A DNA stretch of 64,000 nt. Origin: an uncultured Pseudomonadota bacterium. Its GTDB lineage: Bacteria; Myxococcota_A; UBA796; SXON01. Location of the stretch: the NCBI GenBank assembly GCA_903844155.1, contig CAIMSU010000366.1, positions 1-64,000 of the forward strand, written 5' to 3'. Under the pieces are notes generated by a model. It was not told where the DNA came from and ran no database searches. It saw nothing but the letters and a program-made list of their open reading frames with translations. A program made the position numbers and the translations under genes. Positions 43,732 through 53,181 of this stretch are shown here, in pieces; the first letter of the stretch is position 1; every line of letters starts with the position of its first letter.

Positions 43732-43738
43732 GCTCCGC

Positions 43739-45433
43739 CTACCCCCCGCCACCGAAAAAGAACCGGAACACTGCCATCAACCGCCGGCTCCACTCTCTCG
43801 GGTGGAACCGCGTGGCGAAGAGCCAGTGGGCGACGAGGCCGGCGAACATCACGAGCGCGACCATGCTGACCATCGCTCCGGCGATGGCGAGCAGCGGGAT
43901 GCCCCACGGCTGAGGGCTCCACGGCGCGATGAGGATGGCGCCCGACAAGCCCAGCGCCAACGCGCAGATCGCGAGCGAGACGCGGATCGCCGCGTGGCGG
44001 ATCTCCGTCCTCAGCTCCTCAGACTCAGGGTCCCGGGCCGCGATGGTGATGCGCCCGCGCTCCAGATCGACGAGGAGCTGGTTCGTCTGCGTCGGCAGGT
44101 CGCGAAACGTCGCTTGCGCCTGCTGCATCAGCCGGAACGCGTCGGCGGTCAGGCGCTCGGGGCCGAGGCGCGATTGGAGCAGGCGGGAGGCGAGGGGACG
44201 GACCTCTTCGATGATGTCGACGTCCGGGAGCAGGCGACGGGCGATGCCGTCGACGATGCTGGTCGCGCGGGCGATGACCGCGAACTCGCGCGGGAGCTGG
44301 ATGCGGTAGGCGCTGGCGACCTCGATGAACTCGGCGAGGGAGCTGTTCTCCGACAGCTTTGAGAGGCTTGCGCCCTCGTATTTCGCCATCAACCGCTCGA
44401 TCTCGCCGCGGAACGCCTTCAGGTCCACGCGCTCGTTCGTCGCCCCCGCTCGGTAGATCGCGAGCGCGACCGTCTCCGCGTCACGAAAGACGAGGCCGGT
44501 GAACACCGCCGTCATCACGTCCTGCATTTCACCGGTCAAATGCCCGGTGAGCCCGAAATCCAGAAAACAGAGCTCGCCGCCGGGCAGCACGAGGAGGTTG
44601 CCGGGGTGCGGATCGCCGTGGAAGAAGCCGTGCTCAAAAAGCTGCAGGTACCAGCTCTCGATCAGCCGGCGCATCGCCGCTTTCCCCTCGTCCGACCCAG
44701 GGATCACGCGGTTGAGGCGCTGGCCGTCCACCATCGCCATCACCAGCACCCGCCGCGTGCCGAACTCGCGGTAGATCTCCGGGGCGTGCACGCCAGCGAC
44801 ATTGCGGTGCAAGCTGGCGAATCGCTCGCACGCGCGCGCCTCCTGCAAGAAATCCAGCTCGCTCTCCAGCGCCGCCTGGAATTCCTGGACGATCTCGACC
44901 GGCGTGTAGAGGCCCGGAAACTTGATCTGACCGTCGACGAGGTGCGCCAGGGTGTAGAGGATGTGCAGGTCGGACCGGAGGATCCGCTCGATCCCCGGTC
45001 GCTGCACCTTCACCGCGGCTCGTCGCCCGTCGAGCAGGGTGGCGGCATGCACCTGCGCGATGCTCGCGCTCGCGATGGGGTCTTCGTCAAAGCTCGTGAA
45101 TACCTCTTCCAGCGGGCGCAGCAACTCAGCCTCGACCAGTTGCCGGATCAGCGCAAAGTCGACCCGAGGGGCGTTGTCCTGAAGGTGTGCGAGCTCATCG
45201 AGGACGTCCGATGGGAGAATGTCGGGACGCACGGACAGGACCTGCCCGAGCTTGATGAACGTGGGGCCAAGGTCGGCGAGGGCGAGGCGGATCCGCATGG
45301 CGACGGGCGCGTCGCTGTGCTTGTTCTTCGTGTCGACGCCGACAAGGCGGCCAAGCTCGCCAAACCCGTGCGAGGCGAGCACCAGCGCGACCTCGGTGAT
45401 GCGGGGAAGGTCCTGGACGGAGATGGGGGGCAC
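43739..45433 (-). CDS. ABC1/UbiB/AarF-family atypical kinase
   Basis: 564 residues. The ABC1 signature KxGQ is visible in FIKLGQVLSVRPDILP (about residue 60). An Ala-rich nucleotide loop variant ASASIAQVH, catalytic FFHGDPHPGN and metal-binding LDFG follow. Two membrane helices close the C-terminus (about 480-540, LAICALALGLSGAILI and a second). UbiB proteins are needed for ubiquinone synthesis or lipid handling at the inner membrane, acting as ATPases. Convergent with rplC, 7 bp apart. No other ubi genes are here. Confidence 0.9.
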   Translation of the reverse strand: MPPISVQDLPRITEVALVLASHGFGELGRLVGVDTKNKHSDAPVAMRIRLALADLGPTFIKLGQVLSVRPDILPSDVLDELAHLQDNAPRVDFALIRQLVEAELLRPLEEVFTSFDEDPIASASIAQVHAATLLDGRRAAVKVQRPGIERILRSDLHILYTLAHLVDGQIKFPGLYTPVEIVQEFQAALESELDFLQEARACERFASLHRNVAGVHAPEIYREFGTRRVLVMAMVDGQRLNRVIPGSDEGKAAMRRLIESWYLQLFEHGFFHGDPHPGNLLVLPGGELCFLDFGLTGHLTGEMQDVMTAVFTGLVFRDAETVALAIYRAGATNERVDLKAFRGEIERLMAKYEGASLSKLSENSSLAEFIEVASAYRIQLPREFAVIARATSIVDGIARRLLPDVDIIEEVRPLASRLLQSRLGPERLTADAFRLMQQAQATFRDLPTQTNQLLVDLERGRITIAARDPESEELRTEIRHAAIRVSLAICALALGLSGAILIAPWSPQPWGIPLLAIAGAMVSMVALVMFAGLVAHWLFATRFHPREWSRRLMAVFRFFFGGGG

Positions 45434-45458
45434 GGCTCGGAGCCTATCCCCGAACCAC

Positions 45459-45526
45459 CCCGATCCGAGCTGCTCAGATCGTGCTATTGACGCGTCGAGA
45501 GCCGGATCCGGGCAGCTCAGATCGGG
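45459..45526. repeat. Composite palindrome upstream of the peptide ABC transporter
   Basis: CCCGATCCGAGCTGC (45459-45473) and GCAGCTCAGATCGGG (45512-45526) are inverted arms (14 of 15). They flank a core that includes TATTGACGCGTCGAGAG (45485-45501) and the palindrome CCGGATCCGG (45502-45511). The 21 bases 45483-45503 recur exactly, in reverse orientation, at 56403-56423 upstream of pstS. The start of the ABC solute-binding gene is 30 bp downstream. Confidence 0.7.
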
Positions 45527-45555
45527 CGCATCGCGGCGTGATAGGCACCGTCGCC

Positions 45556-47343
45556 ATGTTCCGATTGAATCCCCTGATCCGCCCGATTCCGTGCCTGCTC
45601 GCCGCCGTAGCCAGCGCCGCGCTCCTCGCCGCCTGCTCTGGGGACGTGCCGACCAAGCCCGGAAACCCCGTCGCCGCCGCCCAACCCGGCGGCCCGCTCC
45701 AGCGCGACACGCTCGTCATCGCGACGTTGCAGGACGCGAAGGACATGCTCTACCTCGTCAGCCAGTCGACCATCGACGGCGCGATCAACGAGATGACCGA
45801 CTTCGCCCCGATGGACGCGGACTTCAACTGCAAGATCGCCTACCAGCCCCAGCTCGCCGCCTCCTGGCAGTTCAGCGACGACGGCAAGTCGATCACGGTC
45901 CACCTGCGCGATGACATCACCTGGGAGGACGGCCAGCCAGTCACCGCCGACGACTACAAGTACACATACGACCTCGCGGCCGACCCGGCTGTTGCGTCCC
46001 CGCGCCTCACCATGCTCGCGCACATGGTCCCCAACGCGCGCCCGAAGGTCATCGACCCCCACACCGTCGAGTTTGACTTTCAGGACGCCTACGATCGCAC
46101 CACAATGCTCTCGCACATCGGCCTACCGCTCGTCCCCAAGCACATCCTCGACGTGCCGGGCTTCGACAAGGCGTCGCTGCGCGGCCACGTGATCAACAGC
46201 TCGGCGCCGCTCTCCAACGGGCCCTGGCACGTGGTGAGCTGGGACAAGAACGCGAAGATCGTGCTCGAGCCTAACCCAAAGTTCACCGGGCCGAAGTCAT
46301 TCATCCCCAAGCTCAAGCGCGTCATCTTCAAGGTCATCCCCGAGTACGAAACGCGTCTGCTGGAATTGGAGAACGGCAGTGTCGACCTGATGGATCAGGT
46401 CCAGGTGGCGGACGCGGACAAGCTCGCTGCCGAGCACCCCGAGATCCAGCTCAAGCGCCGCGGCTGGCGCACGATGGACAACGTGCTCTGGAACAACATC
46501 GACCCGGACGACTACAAGGCCAAGCGCGCCGCGCTGACCGCGGCGGGGAAGACGGGCGAGAAACCGTCCGATCTCAAGCCCAACCGCATTTTTGGCGACC
46601 GCGCCGTCCGCCGCGCGCTGGCATCCGCGATCGACGTCGACAAGCTCATCAAGGACCTGCTGACGTCACAGGCGACGGGCGAAGTGTATGGCCGGCCGGC
46701 GATCGGCACGATCACGCCGTCGTTGTGCGGCGCCCACAATGACAACGTGAAGCGCTTCGCGTTCGACCCCGCGTCCACCATCAGCCAGCTCAAGGACCTT
46801 GGTTGGACCGACACAAACGGCGACGGCTGGCTCGACAAGGACGGCCAGCCGATGCGGTTCACGATGATCACGAACTCGGGCAACGCGCGCCGCCAGAAGG
46901 CCGCCGTCATCATCCAGGCGAACCTCAAGGCGATCGGCGTGGACATGCAGATCGAGCAGTTGGAGACGAACACGTTCTTCGATCGGCTCCGCGCGCGCGA
47001 TTTTGACGCTGCGCTCTCGGGTTGGTCGGCCGGCCTGCTCATCGACCCCGGCCAGTTCTGGGCGCCGAACAGCGAATTCAACTTCACCAGCTACCACAAC
47101 GATCATGTCGACGACTTGATCGCGCAAGGCATGTCCCAGCCGGACTACGACCAGGCGAAGCCCATCTGGCAGGACCTGCAGCAGACCATCTACGACGACC
47201 AGCCCTACGCGTTCCTCTACTGGATGGACGAGATCGTGGCGGTGAACAACCGCTTCCAGAACACCGCCATCGACATCTCGTCGTCCTACCGCAAGCTCTA
47301 CCAGTGGTCGGTGCCGGTCGACAAGGTCAAGTACCAGCAGTGA
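45556..47343 (+). CDS. ABC transporter solute-binding lipoprotein, family 5 (peptide/nickel type)
   Basis: 595 residues. Signal peptide with lipobox LLAAC (Cys about residue 28), then an SBP_bac_5 domain. Conserved segments are YQPQLAASWQFSDDGKSITVHLRDDITWEDGQPVTADDY and NRIFGDRAVRRALASAIDVDKLIK. It captures oligopeptides or a similar ligand in the periplasm. ATG 45556 is chosen because it begins a perfect lipoprotein signal. Followed by DppB/DppC permeases and a fused DppD-DppF ATPase in one operon. Ligand unknown. Confidence 0.9.
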   Translation: MFRLNPLIRPIPCLLAAVASAALLAACSGDVPTKPGNPVAAAQPGGPLQRDTLVIATLQDAKDMLYLVSQSTIDGAINEMTDFAPMDADFNCKIAYQPQLAASWQFSDDGKSITVHLRDDITWEDGQPVTADDYKYTYDLAADPAVASPRLTMLAHMVPNARPKVIDPHTVEFDFQDAYDRTTMLSHIGLPLVPKHILDVPGFDKASLRGHVINSSAPLSNGPWHVVSWDKNAKIVLEPNPKFTGPKSFIPKLKRVIFKVIPEYETRLLELENGSVDLMDQVQVADADKLAAEHPEIQLKRRGWRTMDNVLWNNIDPDDYKAKRAALTAAGKTGEKPSDLKPNRIFGDRAVRRALASAIDVDKLIKDLLTSQATGEVYGRPAIGTITPSLCGAHNDNVKRFAFDPASTISQLKDLGWTDTNGDGWLDKDGQPMRFTMITNSGNARRQKAAVIIQANLKAIGVDMQIEQLETNTFFDRLRARDFDAALSGWSAGLLIDPGQFWAPNSEFNFTSYHNDHVDDLIAQGMSQPDYDQAKPIWQDLQQTIYDDQPYAFLYWMDEIVAVNNRFQNTAIDISSSYRKLYQWSVPVDKVKYQQ

Positions 47344-47380
47344 GCCCGGTCGCCGACGCCGGCGCTCGGCGAACCGCGCC

Positions 47381-48349
47381 ATGATCCCTTACATCCTACG
47401 CAAGCTCCTGTTGGCGCTCCCGCTGCTGTGGGGCGTGCTGACCCTCACCTTCTTCCTGATCGAGCTGGCGCCGGGCGACGCCTCGGACGCGTTCATCAAC
47501 CCCGACATGGCACCCGAGACCGCGGCGCTGGTGCGCGAAAAGTGGGGGTTGGACCGGCCCGTTGGCGAACGCTACCTGCTCGAGCTTTCGACGATGGCGC
47601 GCGGGGATTTCGGGCGCAGCCTCACGCAGGAGAGACCCGTCATGGCGCTCATCGCGGAGACGCTTCCGAACACGCTGCAGCTCTCGGCGGTCACGCTGCT
47701 GACGGCGCAGTTGGTCGGGCTCTCCGTGGGGATTCTAAAGGCGCTACGCCAGCATTCACGGCTGGACGCGGCGTTGAGCGTCGCATCGCTCGCGCTCTAC
47801 TCGCTCCCCGCGTTCTGGCTCGCGCTCATGCTGCAGCTCATCTTTTCGCTGCACTGGAACCTGCTCCCGGCGACCGGGATGACCGACCCCGTCACCTACG
47901 ATTATCTCGGTGCTTTTGGGCAGATCGAGGACCGCTTCGCACACCTGCTGCTCCCCGGCGTGGGGATGGGGATGGCCGGGGCGGCGGCGGACGCGAGGTT
48001 GATGCGATCCTCGATGTTGGAGGTGATTCGCCAGGATTACATCCGGACGGCCTGGGCGAAGGGCCTGTCGGGGTGGCGGGTGATCGGCAAGCACGCGCTC
48101 CGGAACGCGCTGCTGCCGGTCATCACGGTGCTCGGGCTGAACCTGCCGGTGCTGTTCTCCGGGTCGGTGCTGGTCGAGTACGCGTTTGGCTGGCCGGGCA
48201 TGGGCCGGCTCATCGTGACGGCGATCGAGCAGCAGGACACCCCGGTGATCCTCGGTTGTTTCTTTGTCTACACCTTGCTCGTCGTGCTGGGGAACCTGCT
48301 CGCGGACGTCGGATACGCGCTGGTCGACCCGCGGATTCGCCTCGCGTGA
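47381..48349 (+). CDS. Peptide-type ABC transporter permease (DppB/OppB family)
   Basis: 322 residues with six membrane helices; the first (residues 5-28) begins MIPYILRKLLLALPLLWG, as usual for DppB. The binding-protein-dependent transport signature around AWAKGLSGWRVIGKHALRNALLPV contacts the ATPase. The stop overlaps the next permease start (GTGA). Follows the solute-binding gene by 37 bp. Confidence 0.93.
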   Translation: MIPYILRKLLLALPLLWGVLTLTFFLIELAPGDASDAFINPDMAPETAALVREKWGLDRPVGERYLLELSTMARGDFGRSLTQERPVMALIAETLPNTLQLSAVTLLTAQLVGLSVGILKALRQHSRLDAALSVASLALYSLPAFWLALMLQLIFSLHWNLLPATGMTDPVTYDYLGAFGQIEDRFAHLLLPGVGMGMAGAAADARLMRSSMLEVIRQDYIRTAWAKGLSGWRVIGKHALRNALLPVITVLGLNLPVLFSGSVLVEYAFGWPGMGRLIVTAIEQQDTPVILGCFFVYTLLVVLGNLLADVGYALVDPRIRLA

Positions 48350-49392
48350 GGAAGGTTTTCCTCGCGCTTCGTCTGGCCGTCGTGCTCTGGGCTGCCGTCG
48401 CCGGGTTTTCGCGGCTCCCCGCGCTTCTTGCGCCGGCACCGGGCGCGACGGCCACGGCCTTGCACACCGTCATCGGCCTGTTCGCCATGCTCGCGACGGT
48501 CGTGCTCGCGGTCCGGCCGTCGGAGCGCCTCGGAGGTCAGGAAGTCTGGCGTTACTTCCATCGGAATCGGGCCGCAGCCTTCGGTCTGCAGGGCGCTGTG
48601 GTGCTCGCGCTGCTCGCTGCCGTCACTCCGCTCATCGCCCCCTACGATCCCGTCGCCATCGACGTCGGCCCCCACCTCGGCCCGCCAACGGCCGCCCACT
48701 GGCTCGGCACGGACGAATTCGGCCGCGACAGCCTCTCCCGGTGCCTGTACGGCGCCCGGATCTCGCTGGTCATCGGCTTCGTTGCCGTCGGCATCGCGTC
48801 GACGGCGGGGACGCTGCTCGGCGCCGTCGCCGGGTTCGTCGGTGGGACGGTCGACGCCGTCGCCATGTGGGTCACCGACCTCGTCCTGTCGCTGCCGCGG
48901 CTGGTACTTCTGCTCGCTGTCGTCGGCATCTTCCGACCGGTCGGGGACAACCGCCTCGCCGTGATGGTGGTCCTGCTCGGCGCGACGGGCTGGATGGGGG
49001 TCGCGCGGGTGGTGCGCGCGCAGGTATTGGCGTTGCGAGAGCAGGAATTCGTCCTCGCAGCGCGGGCTCTGGGGTTGCCCGAGTGGCGGGTGCTGCTCCG
49101 CCACGTGCTCCCGAACGCCCTGCCGCCGGTCCTGGTGCTCTCCTCGCTCGCGGTGGGTGGCACGATCCTCACCGAAGCGGCGCTTTCCTACCTTGGCCTC
49201 GGGGTTTCGCCGCCAACGCCCACCTGGGGCGCGCTGGTGAGCGAGGGTCGCGAGTCGATGCGGACGGCGCCGTGGCTCATCGTGGCACCCGGGCTCCTGA
49301 TCGGCTGGACCGTGCTGAGCTTCAACCTGGTCGGCGAGGGGCTGCGGGACGCGCTGGATCCCCGCATGCGGGGGGGCGCGCATGATCCCTGA
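48346..49392 (+). CDS. Peptide-type ABC transporter permease (DppC/OppC family) with extended N-terminus
   Basis: 348 residues. The C-terminal 240 residues are a standard DppC permease: GTDEFGRDSLSRCLYGARISL and the ATPase-contact loop ARALGLPEWRVLLRHVLPNALPP. The N-terminal 65 residues hold two extra hydrophobic helices (ALRLAVVLWAAVAGF; LHTVIGLFAMLATVVLAV) before the usual RNRAAAFGLQGAVVLALLA start, longer than typical DppC. GTG at 48346 is fixed by the GTGA overlap with the upstream permease. Confidence 0.92.
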   Translation: MRKVFLALRLAVVLWAAVAGFSRLPALLAPAPGATATALHTVIGLFAMLATVVLAVRPSERLGGQEVWRYFHRNRAAAFGLQGAVVLALLAAVTPLIAPYDPVAIDVGPHLGPPTAAHWLGTDEFGRDSLSRCLYGARISLVIGFVAVGIASTAGTLLGAVAGFVGGTVDAVAMWVTDLVLSLPRLVLLLAVVGIFRPVGDNRLAVMVVLLGATGWMGVARVVRAQVLALREQEFVLAARALGLPEWRVLLRHVLPNALPPVLVLSSLAVGGTILTEAALSYLGLGVSPPTPTWGALVSEGRESMRTAPWLIVAPGLLIGWTVLSFNLVGEGLRDALDPRMRGGAHDP

Positions 49393-51049
49393 CGTTGTCC
49401 TGGACGATGTGCTCGTGCGGATCCGGGGGCTCACGGTGACTTTTTCGACGGAGGAGGGACTCGTGCCGGCCGTCCAGGGCGTCGACCTCGACCTGCGCGC
49501 CGGGCGGACGCTCGGGCTCGTCGGCGAGTCCGGCTCCGGGAAGAGCGTGACGTCGCTAGCGTTGATGCGGCTGTTGCCCTCGAGCGCGAAGGTGACTGCC
49601 TCGTCGCTCTGCGTGCTTGGACGGGAGCTTTCGGGGGTCGCCGGGCGGGACGCGGAGCGTGTGATGCGCCAGCTCCGAGGCAAGGACGTCGCGATGATCT
49701 TCCAGGAGCCGATGACGTCGCTGAACCCCGTCTACACCGCCGGCGAGCAGGTGATCGAGGCGATCCTCGAGCACGAGCCGGTCGGCCGCCGCGATGCGCG
49801 TGCCCGGACCGTCGCGCTGTTCGAGGAGGTCGGGCTGACCGATGCCGTCGCGCGGCTCGGCTCCTACCCGCACCAGCTCTCCGGGGGTCAAAAGCAACGG
49901 GTGATGATCGCGATGGCGCTCGCCTGCAACCCGAGGGTGCTCATCGCCGATGAGCCGACGACCGCGCTCGACGTGACGATCCAGGCGCAGATCCTCGATC
50001 TGTTGCGTTCCCTGCGCGACCGGCGGGGCCTCGCGATGCTGTTCATCACCCACGACCTTGGCGTCGTCGCGCAGATCGCCGATGATGTCGCCGTCATGCA
50101 CCGTGGTGCGGTCGTGGAGTATGGGCCGGTCGCCGAGCTGCTGCGCTCGCCTGAGCACGCCTACACCCGGGCGCTCCTCGCCTGCCGCCCCGCGCTCGGT
50201 TCAACCCCGCGACGGCCCCTGCCGACCCCGAACGACGCAGCGCCTCTGCTTGATGTCAAGGATCTAACCGTACAGTTTACGATCCGGGCGGGGATTTTCC
50301 AGCGCGTGGTGGGGCAGCGGACCGCGGTCGACGCCGTCAGCCTCAGCGTTTTCCGGGGCCAGACCCTCGGCCTCGTCGGCGAGTCGGGCTGCGGGAAGAC
50401 GACGTTGGGACGGGCGATCGTGCGGTTGATCGCGCCGTCCGCCGGCTCGGTGCGGTTCGCAGGGCGCGACCTGCTTGCGGCGCCAACGGAGGAGCTTCGG
50501 AAACTACGGCGGGAGATCCAGATGATCTTCCAGGACCCGTACAGCTCGCTGAACCCGCGGATGTCGGTCTGTGAGCACCTGACCGAGCCAATGGCGGTCC
50601 ACGGGATCGGCGTTGGTGCCGCCGAGCGCCTCGACCGCGCCGAGGCCCTGCTTCTGGAGGTGGGCCTCTCGGCCGATCATCTCGGCCGCTATCCCCACGA
50701 ATTCTCGGGTGGACAACGCCAGCGGGTCGGCATCGCTCGCGCCCTGGCCGTCGGCCCGTCCCTCCTCATCTGCGACGAAGCCGTCTCCGCCCTCGACGTC
50801 ACGATCGCCGCCAGGGTGCTCGACCTTCTCCGCGAGCTGCAGGAAAAACGCGGCTTGACCTACCTCTTCATCAGCCACGACCTGGCCGTCGTGCACGCCA
50901 TCAGCGACACCGTGGCCGTGATGCAAGCCGGTCGCATCGTCGAGATGGGCGCGTCGGAGCAGATCTACCGCGAGCCGCAGCAGGACTACACACGCCGGCT
51001 GATCGCCGCGATACCGGCGGCCACGCCCCGCCCTGTGGCCGGGCGATGA
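49382..51049 (+). CDS. Peptide-type ABC transporter, two ATPase domains fused (DppD-DppF)
   Basis: 555 residues. Domain 1 (1-265): Walker A GESGSGKS, signature LSGGQKQR, Walker [13 protein letters not shown]. Domain 2 (290-550): [28 protein letters not shown]. Each half is followed by an oligopeptide C-terminal segment. The fusion guarantees a heterodimeric ATPase pair. It overlaps the DppC stop by 11 bp, completing a four-gene importer (SBP, two permeases, double ATPase). All catalytic residues are present. Confidence 0.94.
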   Translation: MIPDVVLDDVLVRIRGLTVTFSTEEGLVPAVQGVDLDLRAGRTLGLVGESGSGKSVTSLALMRLLPSSAKVTASSLCVLGRELSGVAGRDAERVMRQLRGKDVAMIFQEPMTSLNPVYTAGEQVIEAILEHEPVGRRDARARTVALFEEVGLTDAVARLGSYPHQLSGGQKQRVMIAMALACNPRVLIADEPTTALDVTIQAQILDLLRSLRDRRGLAMLFITHDLGVVAQIADDVAVMHRGAVVEYGPVAELLRSPEHAYTRALLACRPALGSTPRRPLPTPNDAAPLLDVKDLTVQFTIRAGIFQRVVGQRTAVDAVSLSVFRGQTLGLVGESGCGKTTLGRAIVRLIAPSAGSVRFAGRDLLAAPTEELRKLRREIQMIFQDPYSSLNPRMSVCEHLTEPMAVHGIGVGAAERLDRAEALLLEVGLSADHLGRYPHEFSGGQRQRVGIARALAVGPSLLICDEAVSALDVTIAARVLDLLRELQEKRGLTYLFISHDLAVVHAISDTVAVMQAGRIVEMGASEQIYREPQQDYTRRLIAAIPAATPRPVAGR

Positions 51050-51065
51050 CTACGGAGGATCTGCG

Positions 51066-51773
51066 ATGGACAACGCCATGATCTGGGAGTGGGTGCGCGC
51101 GATGCTCATCCTCGTGCTCACCTTCCTCGGCGCGACGTGGGTGCGCGGCCCCTTTGCCCGGTTCATCTCCGGGCGCGTCGAGCCGACGACCGCCGCTTTC
51201 CTGCTCGGCGCGGTCCGGCCCGTTGCGCTGATCATCGCGCTGCCGCCTGCGTTGGAGGCCCTCGGCGTCTCGATCTCCAGCGTCCTCGCCGTCCTCTCGA
51301 CGGCCGGTCTCGCCATTGCCCTGGCACTGCGGGACTCGCTCTCCAACGTCGCCAGCGGCGCCATCCTGCTCACCATGCGCCCCATCCACGTCGGTGATCG
51401 CGTGACCATCGCCGGGAACACCGGGGTCGTGACCCGGATCGGTTTTCTGATGGTCGAGCTGGACACGGACGACGGGCGGCGGGTGAGCGTGATGAACGAC
51501 AAGGTGCTCGCCGTACCGATGGAACGGCATGCAGCGGACGGAAACGTCCGGTTGGACCTTGTGCTTCGGGTGAACCGCGAGGCCGGCGCAGTCGCAGCGC
51601 TGGAGGCCAAGGTCAAGCCGCTGGGCTTCGCGGTCATCGTACAGGAGGTCGAGCAGGAGCGCGTGCGCGTGATCGTGCGGACCAAGGTCCACCCCGTCGA
51701 CCTCGCGGAGCGGCAGCGGGAGCTGTGGGAGCTGGTGGAGGGGAGCGTGGTGGACGCGAAGGCGGCGCAGTAG
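51066..51773 (+). CDS. Small MscS-family mechanosensitive channel
   Basis: 235 residues. Membrane helices near 10-28 and 42-66, then the pore-lining MscS helix LAVLSTAGLAIALALRDSLSNVASGAILLTMRPI, a beta domain (VGDRVTIAGNTGVVTRIGF) and a C-terminal alpha/beta vestibule. This protects cells against osmotic downshock. Shorter than E. coli MscS (286), missing part of TM1-TM2. Starts 16 bp after the ABC ATPase, perhaps cotranscribed by position only. Confidence 0.87.
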   Translation: MDNAMIWEWVRAMLILVLTFLGATWVRGPFARFISGRVEPTTAAFLLGAVRPVALIIALPPALEALGVSISSVLAVLSTAGLAIALALRDSLSNVASGAILLTMRPIHVGDRVTIAGNTGVVTRIGFLMVELDTDDGRRVSVMNDKVLAVPMERHAADGNVRLDLVLRVNREAGAVAALEAKVKPLGFAVIVQEVEQERVRVIVRTKVHPVDLAERQRELWELVEGSVVDAKAAQ

Positions 51774-51796
51774 CCGCCGAGGGCGAGGCCTCGGTG

Positions 51797-53083
51797 TCAG
51801 TAGACGTTGTCTTCGGTGATCCGCGTCGCGACGGTCGCCAGGTTGGCCCCGTACTTCGCCGTGTTTCCGTCCCCGTCGACGTCACAGGCGCCGTAGACGA
51901 CGAAATCGGTGTCGCTGACCTGGACCCAGTAGGTGCCCCGCAGCGGACCGTCGGGCTGCCAACCCAGCTTGCTGAAGCAGTCGTTGGCGGGGTCGCTCTT
52001 CCAGTCGTGGGGCTGCTTGCCCAGGAGCGCCGTGGCGCCGCCCTCCGCACCGCAGGCCAGGTACGCGCCGTTTGTTCCCTGGTACGCGATCTCGGCGCTG
52101 CGGATGCCGTCCACATACCCGGGCACCTCCCCGCGCTTGGCCTTGAGTTGCATCGCGACGAAGTTGGGGATGGCGATGGCGGCGAGGATGCCGATCACCG
52201 CGACCGTGACCATCAACCCGCTGAACCCGCCGCCGCCTGAGCCGATGCCCCCGAAGATCGGGGCGAGGAGCGCCGCGATCGGGTTCATGCTGCCGTCGGG
52301 GGTGGGGCCGATCTGGTGGTCCTGGCGCAGGACGCCGATCCGGTTGGGGAGGCTCGGATGGCTCGCGTTCACCTCCTGCACGGTCATCCAGAAGTCGCCG
52401 CTCTCCCGACGCTGGGAGGCGAGCGCGTCGAGATCCACCAGGCGGGCGAGCCGTCCGCCTGTTGCCAGCACCGCGAGGGCCCGGCAGGACGTCGGCACAT
52501 CCGCGACGCGAAAATGTCCGCAGCGATCGGCCGTATACTCGCACGCGCGTGACCATGCCGGCCCCAGCCAGGGCAAGGCGCGCGCGGGGAGCAGGAACGT
52601 GAGCCATTTCAGGTGGCCCGCCGCGAGGTGACCGAGCTCATGGGCGATGACGAAATCAAGCTCGTCCCCACCATCTCCCGTCCGGCCCTCGGCGGCGACC
52701 GCGGCGGCGTCGACAAGGTCGCTGTAGAGGACGATGTACGTGCGGGAGAAGAGCTTCGTGGCGTAGGCGTTGAGCGTCCCATCCGCCTGCATCACCCACG
52801 TCTCGGGGACGGTCTCAAGCCCGAGCGCCTGCGCCGCCACGGTCACGCGGCGGTGGAGATCGGGGAGCTGGGCCTCGGTCACCCGTACGCCCCGCCCGCG
52901 AACGGAGGCGAGCGCAAGCGCGTGCGCCGCGATGGCGAATAGCCCCACGCACGGCAGGTAGATGTTGAAGAGCAGCAGGACGACGATCCAGCCGAGGGCG
53001 GCGATGGACGCGACGATCGGGAACAGGCGCCGTTCGGCGGGGGATCGGCATTCGGTGGGAAACATGGTGGCCCCGGGGAGCAT
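51797..53083 (-). CDS. M48-family metalloprotease fused to a C-terminal type IV pilin-like domain
   Basis: 428 residues. Two N-terminal membrane helices (about 22-60) and an M48 Zn-protease domain with HELGH (148-152) and the third ligand Glu in ACEYTAD (about 182). SHPSLPNRI (241-249) completes the family pattern. After a Gly-rich hinge, residues 287-428 form a type IV pilin-like segment: GFSGLMVTVAVIGILAAIAIPNF, then a globular domain with paired Cys. The prepilin cleavage motif is incomplete (no Glu at +5, two residues shorter), so processing by prepilin peptidase is doubtful. Both domains are in one unbroken frame. Divergent from the FG-GAP lipoprotein. Confidence 0.82.
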   Translation of the reverse strand: MLPGATMFPTECRSPAERRLFPIVASIAALGWIVVLLLFNIYLPCVGLFAIAAHALALASVRGRGVRVTEAQLPDLHRRVTVAAQALGLETVPETWVMQADGTLNAYATKLFSRTYIVLYSDLVDAAAVAAEGRTGDGGDELDFVIAHELGHLAAGHLKWLTFLLPARALPWLGPAWSRACEYTADRCGHFRVADVPTSCRALAVLATGGRLARLVDLDALASQRRESGDFWMTVQEVNASHPSLPNRIGVLRQDHQIGPTPDGSMNPIAALLAPIFGGIGSGGGGFSGLMVTVAVIGILAAIAIPNFVAMQLKAKRGEVPGYVDGIRSAEIAYQGTNGAYLACGAEGGATALLGKQPHDWKSDPANDCFSKLGWQPDGPLRGTYWVQVSDTDFVVYGACDVDGDGNTAKYGANLATVATRITEDNVY

Positions 53084-53181
53084 TGAACCTACCTCGTTGG
53101 CCTCCGGGCTGGCTGCGGAATCGCGGCCAGATCGCGCTCCGCGGCCCCAAACGGATAGGCACCCCAGAGCCCGGAGTCCCG

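Noticed and set aside
47428-48345. N-terminal extension of the DppC permease frame over DppB
   Set aside because: The extension is out-of-frame shadow of DppB; the GTGA overlap at 48346 gives the proper start.
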